DNA from: Phyllostachys edulis
Taxonomy: Eukaryota; Streptophyta; Magnoliopsida; Poales; Poaceae
Length of the DNA: 64,000 bases
Assembly (NCBI GenBank): GCA_036346405.1
Contig: CM070548.1
Location: 86,945,333-87,009,332, forward strand
Reading direction: 5' to 3'
A program made the position numbers and the translations under genes. Below, in pieces: positions 43,353-55,050 of the stretch; within the stretch, counting starts at the first letter, position 1; each line of letters starts with the position of its first letter. The notes beneath the pieces were generated by a model. It made no database searches and had not been told where the DNA came from. It saw only the letters and a program-made list of their open reading frames with translations.

Positions 43353-44300
43353 TCAACGAAGAAGGTGCTTCATCAAGGGGAATGTAAGGACGGTCTCTAT
43401 CCTGTTAGGGCTCTACCTACCACAGCCAAAAACAGTTCTCTTTCCGCCATCAAGACTACTCAAGAACTGCGGCATAGCCGATTAGGACATCCCTCGTTTC
43501 TAGTTGTTAAACAAGTTCTTAGATTAAATAATATTCCTTGCATTAATAGTTTGGAGCATGCATCGGTTTGTGATGCATGTCAATAGGCCAAGAGACATCA
43601 GTTGTCTTATTCTCCTTCAAATAAAGTTTCCACTGTTCCTTTAGAGCTTGTTCATTCTGATGTCTGGGGCCAACCATTACATCTTTTGGGGGATTCAAAT
43701 ATTATGTCAGCTTTGTAGGTGACCATAGCAAATTTACGTGGGTTTATCCTCTTAAAAGCAAGGCTGATGTTGATAAAACCTTTATCCAATTTCAGACCCA
43801 TGTTGAAAGACTCCTTAATAGAAAAATCTTTTGTATGCAAACTGATTGGGGAGGAGAATATCAAAAGTGGCATACATTCTTTAAACATGTTGGTATAGAT
43901 CATCATGTGTCATGTCCTTATGCTCATCAACAAAATGGTGTCATTGAAAGAAAACATAGACACATTGTTGAAATTGGCCTTGTTATTCTTGCTCATTCCT
44001 CTATGCCACTCAAATTTTGGGATGAAGCCTTCCAAACTGCTAGTTTCCTGATAAATCGCATTCCTAGCAGAGTTACTAAATCCTGTACTCCTTTGGAACT
44101 TCTCCTTGGAAAGAAACCTGATTACTCCTTCTTGAGAGTTTTTGGGCTTGTTGGCCAAACTTACGTCCTTTCAATCAAAGAAAACTTCAGTTTCGGTCTA
44201 CTCAACGTGTCTTCTTAGGATATAGTCCTCTCCATAAAGGTTATCGATGCTTACATGTGTCCACCAGCCATGTGTACATCTCTCGTGATGTTGTCTGACG
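43353..44300 (+). pseudogene. pol: Hopscotch-like integrase, broken
   Basis: The GAG-pre-integrase zinc segment (HSRLGH ... CDACQ) ends at 43586 with a TAG. The core has Asp in HSDVWG (about 43655-43672), Asp in QTDWGGEY (43844) and Glu in NGVIERKH (43946), but stops or shifts lie between the first two. FWDEAFQTASFLINRIPS and a damaged FRVFG-type segment follow up to about 44300, where the foreign insertion is near. Confidence 0.8.
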
Positions 44301-44389
44301 AAGGAGTGTTTCCTTTTGTTAATCAATCACATCTTCTTGGACCTCGCCGGCTTGATGAACATGTTGGTATGGATCAACGTGTAGTTGAT

Positions 44390-45116
44390 GCGTAATGTGG
44401 TCCAATCTTTCATGATACTTGTATTTCAATCTTGATCGAAGCAAAATCCTAGCTTTCCTTCTTCTTGGTTCAGCAAAAAGGAAGAACAAGTGTATCTCCA
44501 AAGCAAGTAATACTTGGTTGATGTTGAATCAATTCGAAGAGAAACAAATCAAATCTGAAGAAAATACCAAACCGTGAGCAATTGAGGATCTTATGAATTG
44601 GTGAGATGATCCACAAGGAATCATGGATCTTGGAAGAACAACCTCCCTCCAATATTCACGCAATCACAAAACCCTAGAGAGGAGTTTCTGAAACGCATGT
44701 ATTCATTATGCGCCACATAAACCTGTGACTTTTCTGTATTTTCTTCAACTATGACTTGCTTACAATAGGGGTCTACCTCTAAATATATAGTCCGGATGAA
44801 TAGTGGGCATGCACGAACAGTAATCCGACTCGGTGAACAGTAATCTCAGTCGATTACTGTTCACATGAACAGTACCTGAACCCAAAACTCGTGCTTTAAT
44901 TAGATATTTAAGCTACTCTCATTGCTGAAAATAGATTTAAACTATCCTATTACAAGTAATTATAAAGTTAATCTCTTTTAAAGAAAGATCCGAATTGAAA
45001 TTGCTCCAATCTATATCCATGTCGGATTCTTAGGCTGAAAATGTATTGATTTTATAATTGAGTTTGAATTTGGATCCTTTGTCTTTTCTTGGCCGGATTC
45101 TTACAAACTTTCCAAC
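44390..45116. mobile_element. Insertion in the integrase-to-RT spacer, class unclear
   Basis: The element's coding sense is lost at about 44390 (after ...GTAGTTGATG) and returns at about 45117 (ATGCAAAGCCC...). ATGC is present at both edges. The inserted sequence is AT-rich with a CTAAATATATAG box at 44780 and a TGAACAGT-rich patch (44830-44875), and in reverse orientation starts TGTTGGAAAG. It may be a solo LTR on the minus strand. I could not confirm its ends. Confidence 0.4.
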
Positions 45117-45822
45117 ATGCAAAGCCCTCGGTCCTTGTGTCTTCCCATGTCCGCTCAAGCCCCCCCTTCAGCCTACCTCCCTCTCGTTGCTCTTGGCCGA
45201 ACCTGGTTCTTGTTTCTTTCTCCATTGATGCAGAATAGGCTTAACTTGAGGTTTAGCACACACTTGCAACTTAGAGATGTTGACCACCGTAGTAGATGAA
45301 CCTAAGGTCTCATCACATGTTCTTCTTCTTCCATCCTTGATGATCAATCTTCCTAGCAATTCAGAAAATGGGGATGATAATGTTTTGAATGTGTCTAATG
45401 AGCCTAATGAGTCTCTGGAATCTTCTAGTGAGTTGTCTTTGCAGGACAGATCGCGGTCAGCTTTGCCATGGCAGGATTCTTCATTGCCGCAGTAGCATTG
45501 GCAGGTTTCACAACCACTGCCACGCCGATCATTGCCGCGGCAGGAGCCATCAATTCTTCGCTCATTGCCACGGCAGGGGACATCAGTGCAAAGGCAAGAT
45601 CAGGAGCAACAGCGGCTAGTTCCTAATGATTCTTTTATTAACACTGGCTCTTCTGATGGGATGACACAACAAATTGAAATCCTACCTGGTAGAACACGAC
45701 TTCAGAATAATATTAGACGACCAAAATAGTACACTAATGGTACTATATGGTATGCATATGGTATTATTACTGAGCCGACATCTCTTTCTGAAGCTATACA
45801 AGATCACAGTTGGCAAGGAGCA

Positions 45823-47313
45823 ATGGATGAGGAGTGTGCAGCTCTAATGAAAAATCACACATGGCATTTGGTGCCTCCTTGGTGTGGAAGAAATTTGATT
45901 GATTGCAAATGGGTATATAAACTGAAAAAGAAAGCAGATGGAAGCATTGACAGATATAAAGCTCGCTTAGTGGCTAAAGGTTTTAAACAAAGGTATGGTG
46001 TTGATTATGAGGACACGTTTAGTCCAGTTGTGAAACCAGCTACTATACGTCTTATATTGTCAAAAGCCATATCTAGAAATTGGAAGCTTCGACAACTTGG
46101 TGTACAGAATGCATTCTTGCATGGCATTCTAGAAGAGGAGGTTTATATGAAGTAACCACCTGGCTATGAGTCAAAAGCTTTCCCTCATTATGTGTGCAAA
46201 TTGGATAAAGCACTCAATGGTCTCAAACAAGCGCCACGTGCATGGTATGCTAGATTGAGTGATAAATTACAAGAACTTGGTTTTCTGTCCTCAAGAGCTG
46301 ATACTTCATTGTTTATTTATAACAATGGTGGAATTGTTATGTTCGTTCTGATTTATGTTGATGATATCATAGTAACTGGTTCATCAAATGAAGCTATATC
46401 AAAACTTCTTTCTGGTTTGAGAGAAGATTTTGCACTAAAGGATCTTGGAGATCTCAGTTTCTTTCTTGGTATAGAAGTAAAGAGGAATGATCAAGGGCTA
46501 GTACTTAATCAGACTAAGTGCATTCTAGAGCTGCTAAGTCGTGGGATGAGTAATTGCAAACCAGTCAATACACCCATGGCAATTTCACAGAAGCTCTCGG
46601 TTTCAACAGGTGATCTTCTTGGACCGAGTGATGCAACACAGTACAGAAGTATTGTCGGGGCTCTACAATATCTAACACTCACTAGACCAGACATTGCTTA
46701 TACTGTGAATAAGGTTTGTCAATATCTGCATGCTCCAACCACTGATCATTGGTTAGCAGTCAAGAGAATACCGAGGTATCTCAAGAATACATTTGCTATG
46801 GGTCTGACTATTAGACGATCAACGTCCACTCTGGTTAGTGGCTTTTCAGATGCTGACTGGGCAGGTTGTCCAGATGACAGGAGGCCTATAGGAGGCTTTG
46901 CTGTTTTCTTTGGCTCAAATCTCATATCCTGGAGTGCTAGAAAACAAGCAACTGTACCAAGGTCAAGCACAAAAGTAGAATATAAGGCATTGGCCAATGC
47001 AACTGCTGAGATTGTTTGGATACAATCTTTACTTGGTGAGCTTGGTATATTTCAAAGTCGAGTTGCATGTCTTTGGTGTGACAATTTGGCAGCAACTTAT
47101 TTACCAGCCAATCCTGTTTTTCATGCAAGGACAAAACATATTCAGGTTGATTTTCATTTTATAAGAGAACGAGTTGCTCACAAGGTCTTGAACATTCGAT
47201 TTATTTCATCTCAAGATCAAGTTGCAGATGGCTTCACAAAAGCTCTACCAATTCGGCAGCTTGAACTATTTCAACACAATCTAAATCAGTTAACAAGTGA
47301 CAGCTTAGATTGA
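45823..47313 (+). pseudogene. pol: Hopscotch-like reverse transcriptase and RNase H, one internal stop
   Basis: A single frame of 497 codons runs from 45823 to the TGA at 47311-47313, broken only by a TAA at 46153-46155 where a Gln is expected after VYMK. It contains RT segments CKWVYKLKKK and ARLVAKGFKQ, the catalytic YVDD at 46354-46365, and KDLGDLSFFLGIEV. RNase H follows with DADWAG (about 46852), STKVEY (about 46966), LWCDN (about 47071) and TKHIQVDFHFIRE, ending with ADGFTKALP. It is the best-preserved coding block of the window. The Gln/Pro-rich linker before it (45120-45820) has repeated LPRQ words and several stops. Confidence 0.9.
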
Positions 47314-47320
47314 GGGAGGG

Positions 47321-47558
47321 TGTTAAACAATACAATTCGTGTCCGCATTGTTATCTGTAAACATATTGTAATCCAATACGTTTTCACCTTCCAAATATCT
47401 ATCGATATCTTCCAAACCGATATCAGTATAGATAAGGAGACCGAAGTTTGTTGTGTTCGGTTGTAATTACTGTTCATTGTAAGATTCAGTATAAATAGAG
47501 ATGTTGTCACCATCGTTATGTTGCAAGGGCAGAATTCAATCTATTCTCCATCATTTCA
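47321..47558 (+). repeat. 3' LTR of the Hopscotch-like element
   Basis: It starts TGTTAAACAATAC right after the purine tract GAGGGAGGG (47312-47320) and ends at 47558. Confidence 0.88.
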
Positions 47559-48068
47559 CAGAGCGCAGCAACTGAGGGGCCAGCACCGCTGTCACGTCCT
47601 TCACGCCATCGTCACGCTCCCGGGCAGTAAGGGCGTAATTGTTGCCTATGTCGGTTGCCTATGCCGCCAACGTCTTCCTCAATGCCACAACATGCTAAGG
47701 CGTTTCTTCCTTGGACACCATACGTCGGAGTATCGCTGATATGCTCTCAAGCGAATCGACGTCGGTACAAGGTACTCTTGTTAACATGGGGCCACCAAAG
47801 ACTTCAATCGTGGCCGCCACTGCAGCTCAAGGATGAGCTGCCTCGCCGCGAGGGGTGTAATGTTATGGAGTAAGACGTGAGGCGCTGTAGCAGGCACGCG
47901 AACAGTGCTCCATCGATACTGTGCCGCCGTTATTTTCCTTACACGCTGATTGGTTTCCTAGGATAAAAAATAGTTGGTTAGGTAGGTTATTTTGAGGTTC
48001 CTTATCTATCAAGTTATTGTTAGGGATATGATTTTATCTATTAGGAAGGTTATTTTTAATAGTTAGGA

Positions 48069-50081
48069 AGATTCTATTGAAAAGATAGAAATTGCTTGTG
48101 ACGTCCCTCGTTCCTTTTGTCCTTCTATCACAGTTGTTTCAAGATTTTCATCCTGTTCTAGGTTAGTTCTTCCACAAATCTCTAGTGTTGCTAGAGGTCT
48201 GTTCATGTGATGAACCTAACAGACTGAACAGTTGGGTCTCAACCTGTAGCTTGGATAGAGGTATCAGTAGCCCAAGCATATTTATGCATATTTATTTAAT
48301 TTTGTGGCTTAGTGGTTGAAAAAAAAATCAGTACAGCTACAGGCGGATTAGGTGTTTCTTTTCCATTCCTGCTTCATGTGAGGTGAAAAGAGATATACAG
48401 CTAGGAAGTTTTGCAAATTCTTTCTGCAACAGGAGATAAAAAAAACTTATGTCATCTTGCGTATTTACTATTATAAAAGGATTTGTAGTGGTGGTGGATT
48501 TGTCATCTACCTCCCACACCTCTTGAGTTGTTGAGATCTTTTATGGACAATTAGATCATCTGCGCATGTGTTTTGTGATACAATTCTTTGTGGCTTGTTG
48601 ATCAGATGCAAATTATGTATGCAAAATTTAAATGTAAGGATAAGTACCTTACGCATGTTGGGTTTTCAAGTTTAGAAATTATGATGTGTTTATTTGAGAT
48701 CCGTTGTAACGCACGGACACTTGGCTAGTGATATTATAATATTTTAGCTGATTATTAGTATCAATTTAGGATGCATTTAGTGGTCCAGCTGTATAGATTT
48801 TAACTAGAAAAACTGTCAAATTGTACTGAGTGCCTCAAAAAAGATTTATACTTCCGTTTTCTTGAGGATTCTTTGTTACTCTTGAAATCTATGATCTACC
48901 TCATTTGATCAAGTGAGGAAAAACCAGTTAGTGCAAAAGTGTCACATATATGATATAAAAATCAGAAGGTGAAATTTTGTCGAGTTTTATGCATAATCTT
49001 TCTGGAAATCTGACACAATCTCTCTTTTTTTGTCTTATACATGAGCATTATCTTTACACATAGGCTCACTAATCTGATCAACTGAGTGAAAGAGCAAAGC
49101 ATTGCTGCGGGTTTCGATTAATGTGACAAACACCATCAGTTTTAATTCTTTTCTTTGATAAATGGATCCGAGGATTCCTTTGAGTTTGAGATGCCTCTCT
49201 CTTGGTACTGTATTAAGTAAATGCAACGATCATTTTATCCAAAACCGTATTTATTAGATAAGGTGCACACTCCCTCTGTTATGTCAATAAATTCAAGTGC
49301 TAAATGAAAGCCATGCTTCTTACTTCGTGGAAAGGTGTATTCTTCTCTTTGAATATATTGTTCATTCACAGTATTTTGTTGTTTGAATTGCCGTTCGTGT
49401 TGCCACCTGGACGGCAAAATAATAATCTGGACCTCGTTGGTTGATGTCCTTGCATTTTAGTTCTTCACTCTATCAAAGTGGCAATGGATGTACCAGTACC
49501 GCACTGTACCAGCTAAGTACTGGCAGAGTTAAAGTGTAATTTCTGCAGGAGTTCTGATGGATGATGTTGATGGAAGTTCGTCTATGCTTTTGCAAAGGAA
49601 AACTACTGAAGTTGTAATGCAGCTGACTGGTTACTGTGGTGTCTAGCCCTAATATATGAATTCTGGAGCTACTTGAACACTACTGCATTTTTTTCCCTGG
49701 GAAGTACTGGGTAGAGACATTACTCTGTAGGGGGCTTTCTTTACGAGACTAACTATAATTATATTGTGAGAACCATCCAGAACTGTGAGCATTCGACTCA
49801 ATAGCAAAATGATGGTTTCCCCTTCACTTGTATATCGCCAATTACTATGATGGATAGCCAGAGCCATCGGGGACTGTTCCTGCAGAAAATAGATAGTGAA
49901 TTTGCTCTGTTCCATGATTATCTCACTTCTTATCTGAAGAAAATAAACTAATGAATCTGCCCTTGTTCCTTGATTATCTCACTTTTTACCATGTTATTAT
50001 GTGCGTATTATCTGCTTCCAAATTATTCATGTCGTAAGTCTTTAGAGTTCTGACGACCTTCCTTTTACACTTGAAATGCAG
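48069..50081 (+). other. 3' part of the host gene intron
   Basis: T-rich sequence with no repeat that I recognise; it ends at an acceptor, AAATGCAG|CC, at 50081. A CTGCAG|GAG acceptor-like site near 49549, followed by an open stretch ATGGATGATGTTGATGG, could mark an alternative exon. I cannot confirm that. Confidence 0.4.
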
Positions 50082-50088
50082 CCTTTCA

Positions 50089-50340
50089 ATGATGGCCTCG
50101 CCTGCAGCACCAACAGAGTGCACTCAGGAAGCTGCTCGTCAGTCTCTGATCGCAATCTCCCAGTCCGTTCCGGAGACACCCTCACCCCCGAACCCGAAGG
50201 TCAAGTCACCAAGCACCCCTGCAGCGAATGAAAGCCACGACGATGGGGCAGAGAAATACAGATCAAAGCTGATCTCCATCTCCTACCTGTCTCCTGACGC
50301 CCAACCCACGCCGTGCCCTCCCAAGAATATTGTCACTTAA
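50089..50340 (+). CDS. Small host protein, 83 residues, uncharacterised
   Basis: I choose the ATG at 50089, the first in the exon that begins after the acceptor at 50081; the open frame extends a few codons further left only into the intron. The product starts MMASPAAPTECTQEAA and ends PPKNIVT. It has no membrane span or signal peptide, is rich in Pro and Ser, and is probably largely disordered. Two short related segments stand out: RQSLIAISQSVPE (residues 17-29) and RSKLISISYLSPD (residues 58-70), a possible internal duplication. Codon use is GC-biased at third positions in places, unlike the transposon genes, and there are no stops. It resembles small plant proteins of unknown function that carry LISIS-type motifs, but I cannot name a family or function. 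Confidence 0.7.
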   Translation: MMASPAAPTECTQEAARQSLIAISQSVPETPSPPNPKVKSPSTPAANESHDDGAEKYRSKLISISYLSPDAQPTPCPPKNIVT

Positions 50341-51024
50341 CTGTGTCTGTGTGACGCTTAACCCTGCATATGTAGACATATGGTGGACATAATGTATCAG
50401 TGTTTATTTGCTGATGCTCCCTACCCTTGGGCTGTCTTGCTTCGGGGGTGGGGATGGGGATGGAACACTCGGATGCTTGTGTTTCTAGTCTGTTTTTTGC
50501 TGGCCTCCACTGCGAAAGCATTCAGGAAAGAAAAGAAACAGTTGTACAGTTGACTGTCTGTTATGATAAGGAACTAGTTACTGGGAACAAGCTTGGGGTT
50601 GGTAGTTCTTGCACTTTTTTTTTGGTTCTAGAAGCTTAGTTCTTACATTCTGATATATGACTGGAAATGATTTGCTGCCCCTGCAGAAGTGAAAAACACA
50701 AGTTTTGAAGCAAACTAAGGACCTGATTTGCAGCGACATGCTACTCAGCTGCTAACTGTTTTGCTTCCTTACCAGTGCAATCTAGTCTCCAGAAGAGCAT
50801 GAAGCAGAACCGCTAACCGTGTTCCTTTCTGATTAGAACAATTTAGTCTTTAGAAAAGCATGAAGCAGAACTGCAACTCATGTGTATGACACTGATGACC
50901 AGCATCTTCACTACCGGTACGGTATAATATGTCGGTGTTTCCTGTGCTTCTCTTATGTCTTAATTGAATGAACACGGCAAAGAATAAGCACAGTGAAGTG
51001 AAACACAACTGAAGTGACGAGGAC
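50341..51024 (+). other. Host gene 3'UTR and downstream flank
   Basis: The sequence after the stop has no open frame. A T-rich GTGTTTATTTG segment lies at 50399-50409. I saw no canonical AATAAA, which is common in plants. A partial duplication of about 60 bp (50767-50820 and 50822-50880, around AGAGCATGAAGCAGAACC) lies before the copia LTR at 51025. Confidence 0.4.
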
Positions 51025-51251
51025 TGTGAATATGAGAGATTGCCGCAAGAGAACCTCTGGGGTTCTTGTGTATTTATACTCATCGAGATTTACAGATAAG
51101 GAAGATTACAACTTGGAAACCAATGAAGCTTAAATGTATACAACTTGGAAACACTCAAACGTGTTTTGCCGGAACTGCTACAGTCTTCGGCATCAACAAG
51201 ATTAGCAGAACATCTACAAGAGTTAGTTACGGATTCTAACTTCTTTCAACA
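51025..51251 (-). repeat. 3' LTR of the minus-strand copia element
   Basis: 227 bp. Minus-strand TATA GAGTATAAATA near 51072-51082; it is followed at 51252-51260 by the polypurine tract (GAGGGGGAC on the minus strand). Confidence 0.85.
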
Positions 51252-51258
51252 GTCCCCC

Positions 51259-52700
51259 TCAATCACAACTATTATTTAAGTTGAGATTGTTTAATAACCT
51301 ACTAAACGCAGGTCTTGACAAGGCTTTAGTAAAGATATCCGCAAGTTGATCTTTTGATGAAATGAAGCAGACTTTCAAAGCATTACATGTCACACGCTTC
51401 GAACAAAATGGAAATCTACCTCTATACTGAAAAACTCTCAACACAATATTGATTGCAACCAAATCAACTCTGTTGTAGCATTGGCAATAGCTTTATATTC
51501 TGCTTATGTGCTTGAACGAGATACCGTAGTTTGCTTCCTTGAACTCCATGACACTAGATTTTCACCAAAGTATACTACAAAGCCATTTGTCGAGCGACAA
51601 TCATCAGGACACCCTGCCCAGTCTGCGTTTGAGAAAGCATTGAGAAGTTCAGACGCTGATTTCTGAATAAACAATTCCATAGTCATTGTTCCCTTAACAT
51701 ATCGAAGTATCCTCTTGATAGCAGCCCAATGATGATCAGTAGGAGCTTGAAGAAACAGACAAACCTTGTTAATTGAATAGGAGATGACAGGTCTAGTGAG
51801 TACCAGATATTGTAATGCTCCTACTGTGCTTCAATACTGAGTAGCTTCAAAATCACTGAGAAATGTTCCATCTTCCTTCAACATCTTCTCGGATGCTATC
51901 ATAGGAGTAGCAACAAGTCTGCAATCCTGCATGTTTGTCTTCTGTAGCAAATCAAGTATATATTTCCTCTGTGTCAACAACTGCCCTTGCTTGTGTGACA
52001 TTGTTTCTATCCCAAGGAAATATTGTAGCTTACCAAGATCCTTTACAGCAAAATCTATGGACAGCTTGTGAATGAGATTATCTACAACTTCTGAGGAAGA
52101 GCTAGCAATAATAATATCATCTACATAGATTAACATGTTGACAATAAGTCCATCTCTGTTAAAGACAAACAAGGAGGTGTCTGCCTTCGAAGGAACAAAC
52201 CCTAGTTCATGCAATATGGAGCTCAACTTCGAATACCATGTCCTTGGTGCTTGTTTAAGTCCATAAAATGCCTTTCTTAGTTTACACACATACTTGGGAC
52301 TTCGAGAATCTTCATATCCTAGTGGTTGCTGCATATAAACTTCTTCTTGAAGGTCTCCATGCAGAAAAGCATTTTGTACATCAACTTGTCGAAGATGCTA
52401 GCCTCTTGATATGGCTATGGATAATATAAGGCGAATAGTAGTTGGTTTTACAACTGAACTAAATGTATCATTATAATCTATGCCATACCGTTGTTTGAAT
52501 CCTTTTGCAACCAAATGAGATTTGTACCTATCATTGCTTCCATCTGGCTTCTGTTTGAGTTTAAACACCCATTTGCACCCAATAACATTGTGTCCATGCT
52601 GTGGTGGAACCAAACACCAAGTTTCATTCTTGAGTAGTGCATGAAATTCAGTATCCATAGCTTCTCGCCACTTTGGTTGTTCAAGAGCTTGAACATGTGA
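51259..52700 (-). pseudogene. pol: Reverse transcriptase and RNase H of the minus-strand copia
   Basis: From 52700 down: the EPMSHVQALEQPKWREAMD start, CKWVFKLKQKPDGS, a TAG at about 52395 in place of Trp, VYMQQPLGYED, the catalytic YVDD at about 52114-52125, and KDLGKLQYFLGIE. RNase H follows with SNADWAG (Asp to Asn at the first position), STNGFVVYFGENLVSWSSRK and ISSKDQLADIFTKAL. Stops and shifts break it at 51831, 51690, 51504 and 51480. Homologous to the Hopscotch-like copy but a different family. Confidence 0.85.
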
Positions 52701-52716
52701 CATTGGTTCGGTAAGA

Positions 52717-55040
52717 TTTTTTTTTTTGACAAAAGGTTTGCACCCCATTTCCATTTAAAGGAAACCAAACTACAAGATCCAAAGTACAGCAGGGATAAAT
52801 ACATGGATTTTTAGAAAGAGAAGCATCTTGGAGACTAAGAGCAAAATACAAGTTACAGAGCTTCGGGAGAAGCTCAGACAGCCTCCAAGCCAAAAGAAAA
52901 CACTATCCACTACCAGAGCTATTCTGCGATCCAAGGCGCCTAACCGCTCCTAGCACCAAAAACTTCAAGAGTAACCTTCCCAATTGCTCTAGCGCCTTGA
53001 GGAGCACCTCCGTCCTTCCTCCTTCGTAAGCCGACCGTAAATCAATCCAATGGCAAATAATATGAATCACTGAGATAGATTCCGTAGGCCATTTTTCTGA
53101 AAACACACCGAATTGCGTACTTTCCAGATGCTCCACATAATGGCTGATACGCCAACCAACACGAGCTTCCTGGCCTTCCTAGCAAAACTCCCTACCCATA
53201 AAGAGAATAAACGGGCAGTATCATCTGGTGGGCTAGGCAGGCCAAAGGTACAACTCATGATATTCCAAATATATCTTGCCAAAGGACACTGCAAAAACAA
53301 ATGATCAATGCTTTCAATCGCCCCACACAGCACACATTTTTTTGTCACCCACCCAACCCCTGTGGCCAAGATTATCCTTGGTCAAAATGCTTCGCTTCAT
53401 CACTAACCAAAGGAAAATTTTGAACCTTAGGGGTAGTTTAACATCCCAAATGAAATTATGTGGAAAGGTAATACTTTGCATCCTCGGAAAATTGTAAAAG
53501 GATTTGACCGAAAAGGTCCCCAACGAAGACAACATCCACACCAAAGAATCACTTTCCTCCTTCAATATTACACCATTGCAATCTATAAGAAGCCTATTCC
53601 ACAGCACAAGCCCTTCTCCACACACCGATCTTCTGAATTTGATGTTTGAACACTCCTGCTCAAGGGCCTTTGCTAGTGAGATATTTTTGGATGAGGTAAT
53701 ATTATATAGCCTTGCATACTTTACTGAGAAGGGCACATCCCCAAACCACCGATCTTCCCAAAATCCGGTTCTAGTACCATCTCCCAGTTTTCTCTTACAG
53801 CAAGGCAAAAAGATATCCCTCATCCCTAAAACACCTTTCCAGAACTAGGAATCCCCCACCTTAGGAGTCACCTGAGCCAGCGTGTTATTAGCAAGGTATT
53901 TTCTTCTAATCAGGTTTTGCCACTGACCATCCTCATTCTTCAACCTCCATAACCATTTACCCAGTAGAGCAGAGTTCATGTCGCCCAGATCTAATATGCC
54001 CAATCCCCCTGGTCTTTAGGTAGACATACCACCGGCCAACGAACCAAATGGTATTTGTTTTCTACCTTCATCTGGCCTCCATAAGAATCTGGACCTAAAG
54101 AGGTCCATTCTTTTCCCAACCCTCACAGGAAGCTTATAAAGGGACATCATATACAAAGGTAAACTGGTAAGAGAGGAATTCACTAACTCCCCCCCCCCCA
54201 TTGATAAAAGCTTCCCCTACCAACAGCTTAATTTATGTTCCAGTTTATCCTCTATCCTTTTCCAATCCGAATTTTTGACTTTCTTCCTATCAACAGGGAT
54301 GCCCAGGTATTTAAGAGGTAAATCCCCCACCTTGCATGTGAGGATTTCCTCATAAACTTCCTGTCTCATTTCTGCTGATCCTAAGTAGAATATTTCACTT
54401 TTATGAAAGTTAATTTTCAAACCTGAGACATGCCCGAAAAAACGAAGGATAAACTTCAAATTTCCCACTCTCTAAATCATCCTGGACAAAGAAAACAGTG
54501 TCATCTGCATATTGCAAGATTGCTAGACCACCCTCAACTAAGTGCGAGTTCAACCCTTTAATCAAGCCCAAATCTTGCGCTCTCTTAACTAAGAGAGCTA
54601 AGATGTCCCCCACTAGATCAAACAGCAGAGGTGAAAGAGGATCGCCCTGCCTGAGACCTTTGTAGGTTCTGAAGTAGTGTCCCAGATCATTATTGACTTT
54701 AACACAAACTCTCCCACTAGTAACCACTTTTAATATCCAATCAGTCCATTGAGATGGAAAACCTTTCAAATTGAGAGTCCTAAAAAGGAAAGGCCATTTC
54801 ACTTTATCATAAGCTTTTTCAAGTCAACTTTGAACAGAAGCCCTGACTTTTTCTTTCTATGGAGTTCGTGTAAGGTTTCATGCAAAGTTACCACCCCTTC
54901 CATGATAAATCTTCCCTTAAGAAAAGTTGTTGGAGCCGAGAGGATCACGTTGTCTATCACTCTGGCTAGCCTAGCTACTAAGATTTTGGTTAGTATTTTA
55001 TAACTAACATTCAACAGACAAATAGGCCTAAAGTTCTGAA
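52717..55040 (-). mobile_element. 5'-truncated LINE (plant L1 type)
   Basis: The exact 10-bp repeat TTCGGTAAGA flanks it (52707-52716 and 55041-55050). A T-run at 52717-52727 (poly(A) on the minus strand) marks its 3' end. Removing it rejoins the copia frame. At 2.32 kb it is truncated inside the reverse transcriptase, as is usual for target-primed insertions. Confidence 0.92.
53067..55014 (-). pseudogene. LINE reverse transcriptase and zinc-ribbon C-terminus, broken
   Basis: From the truncated end: the ILTKILVARL and FLKGRFIMEG segments of the RT, a one-base shift near 54820 inside the KAYDKV motif, then GLRQGDPLSPLLF and the catalytic YADD at about 54500-54511, and LPLKYLGIPV. Further down are RTGFWEDRWFGD and the C-terminal zf-RVT part with CVLCG...ESIDHLFLQCPLAR (about 53330-53270). 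Shifts occur near 54470, 54205 (a ten-base C run) and 53850. No endonuclease domain is present because of 5' truncation. Confidence 0.88.
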
Positions 55041-55050
55041 TTCGGTAAGA

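Larger units (their letters stand above)
41797..47558 (+). mobile_element. Hopscotch-like Ty1/copia element, 5.76 kb
   Basis: Two 238-bp LTRs (41797-42034 and 47321-47558) begin TGTTAAACAATAC and end TTTTCA or ATTTCA. They differ at roughly one base in ten to fifteen, an old insertion. The order gag, protease, integrase, reverse transcriptase, RNase H and a GAGGGAGGG purine tract just before the 3' LTR is complete. All frames are broken and a foreign piece sits at about 44390-45116. The flanks CAAAGCG (41790-41796) and CAGAGCG (47559-47565) match at six of seven bases, not a clean 5-bp duplication. No primer-binding site is visible. Confidence 0.88.
40605..48068 (+). mobile_element. Gypsy-derived non-autonomous element in the intron
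   Basis: The left LTR (40605-41447) and the start of a right LTR (47861-48068, truncated) both begin TGTTATGGAGTAA. A primer-binding site (TGGTATCAGAGC, 41453-41464) follows the first. A short internal region (41465-41796 plus 47559-47860) ends in a GGGGTGTAA purine tract. The internal frame (41504 on) starts like a gypsy gag N-terminus (MLKAGNEKMMASIDNMM). The last residues before the right LTR (LQLKDELPRREGCNVM) are like the end of Ty3/gypsy polyproteins. Pol is absent. The copia element at 41797-47558 splits the interior. Confidence 0.6.

Noticed and set aside
41790..47565. A standard 5-bp target duplication for the Hopscotch-like element
   Set aside because: The five bases on each side (AAGCG and CAGAG) do not match. 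Only a 7-bp stretch with one mismatch can be aligned, so I do not claim it.
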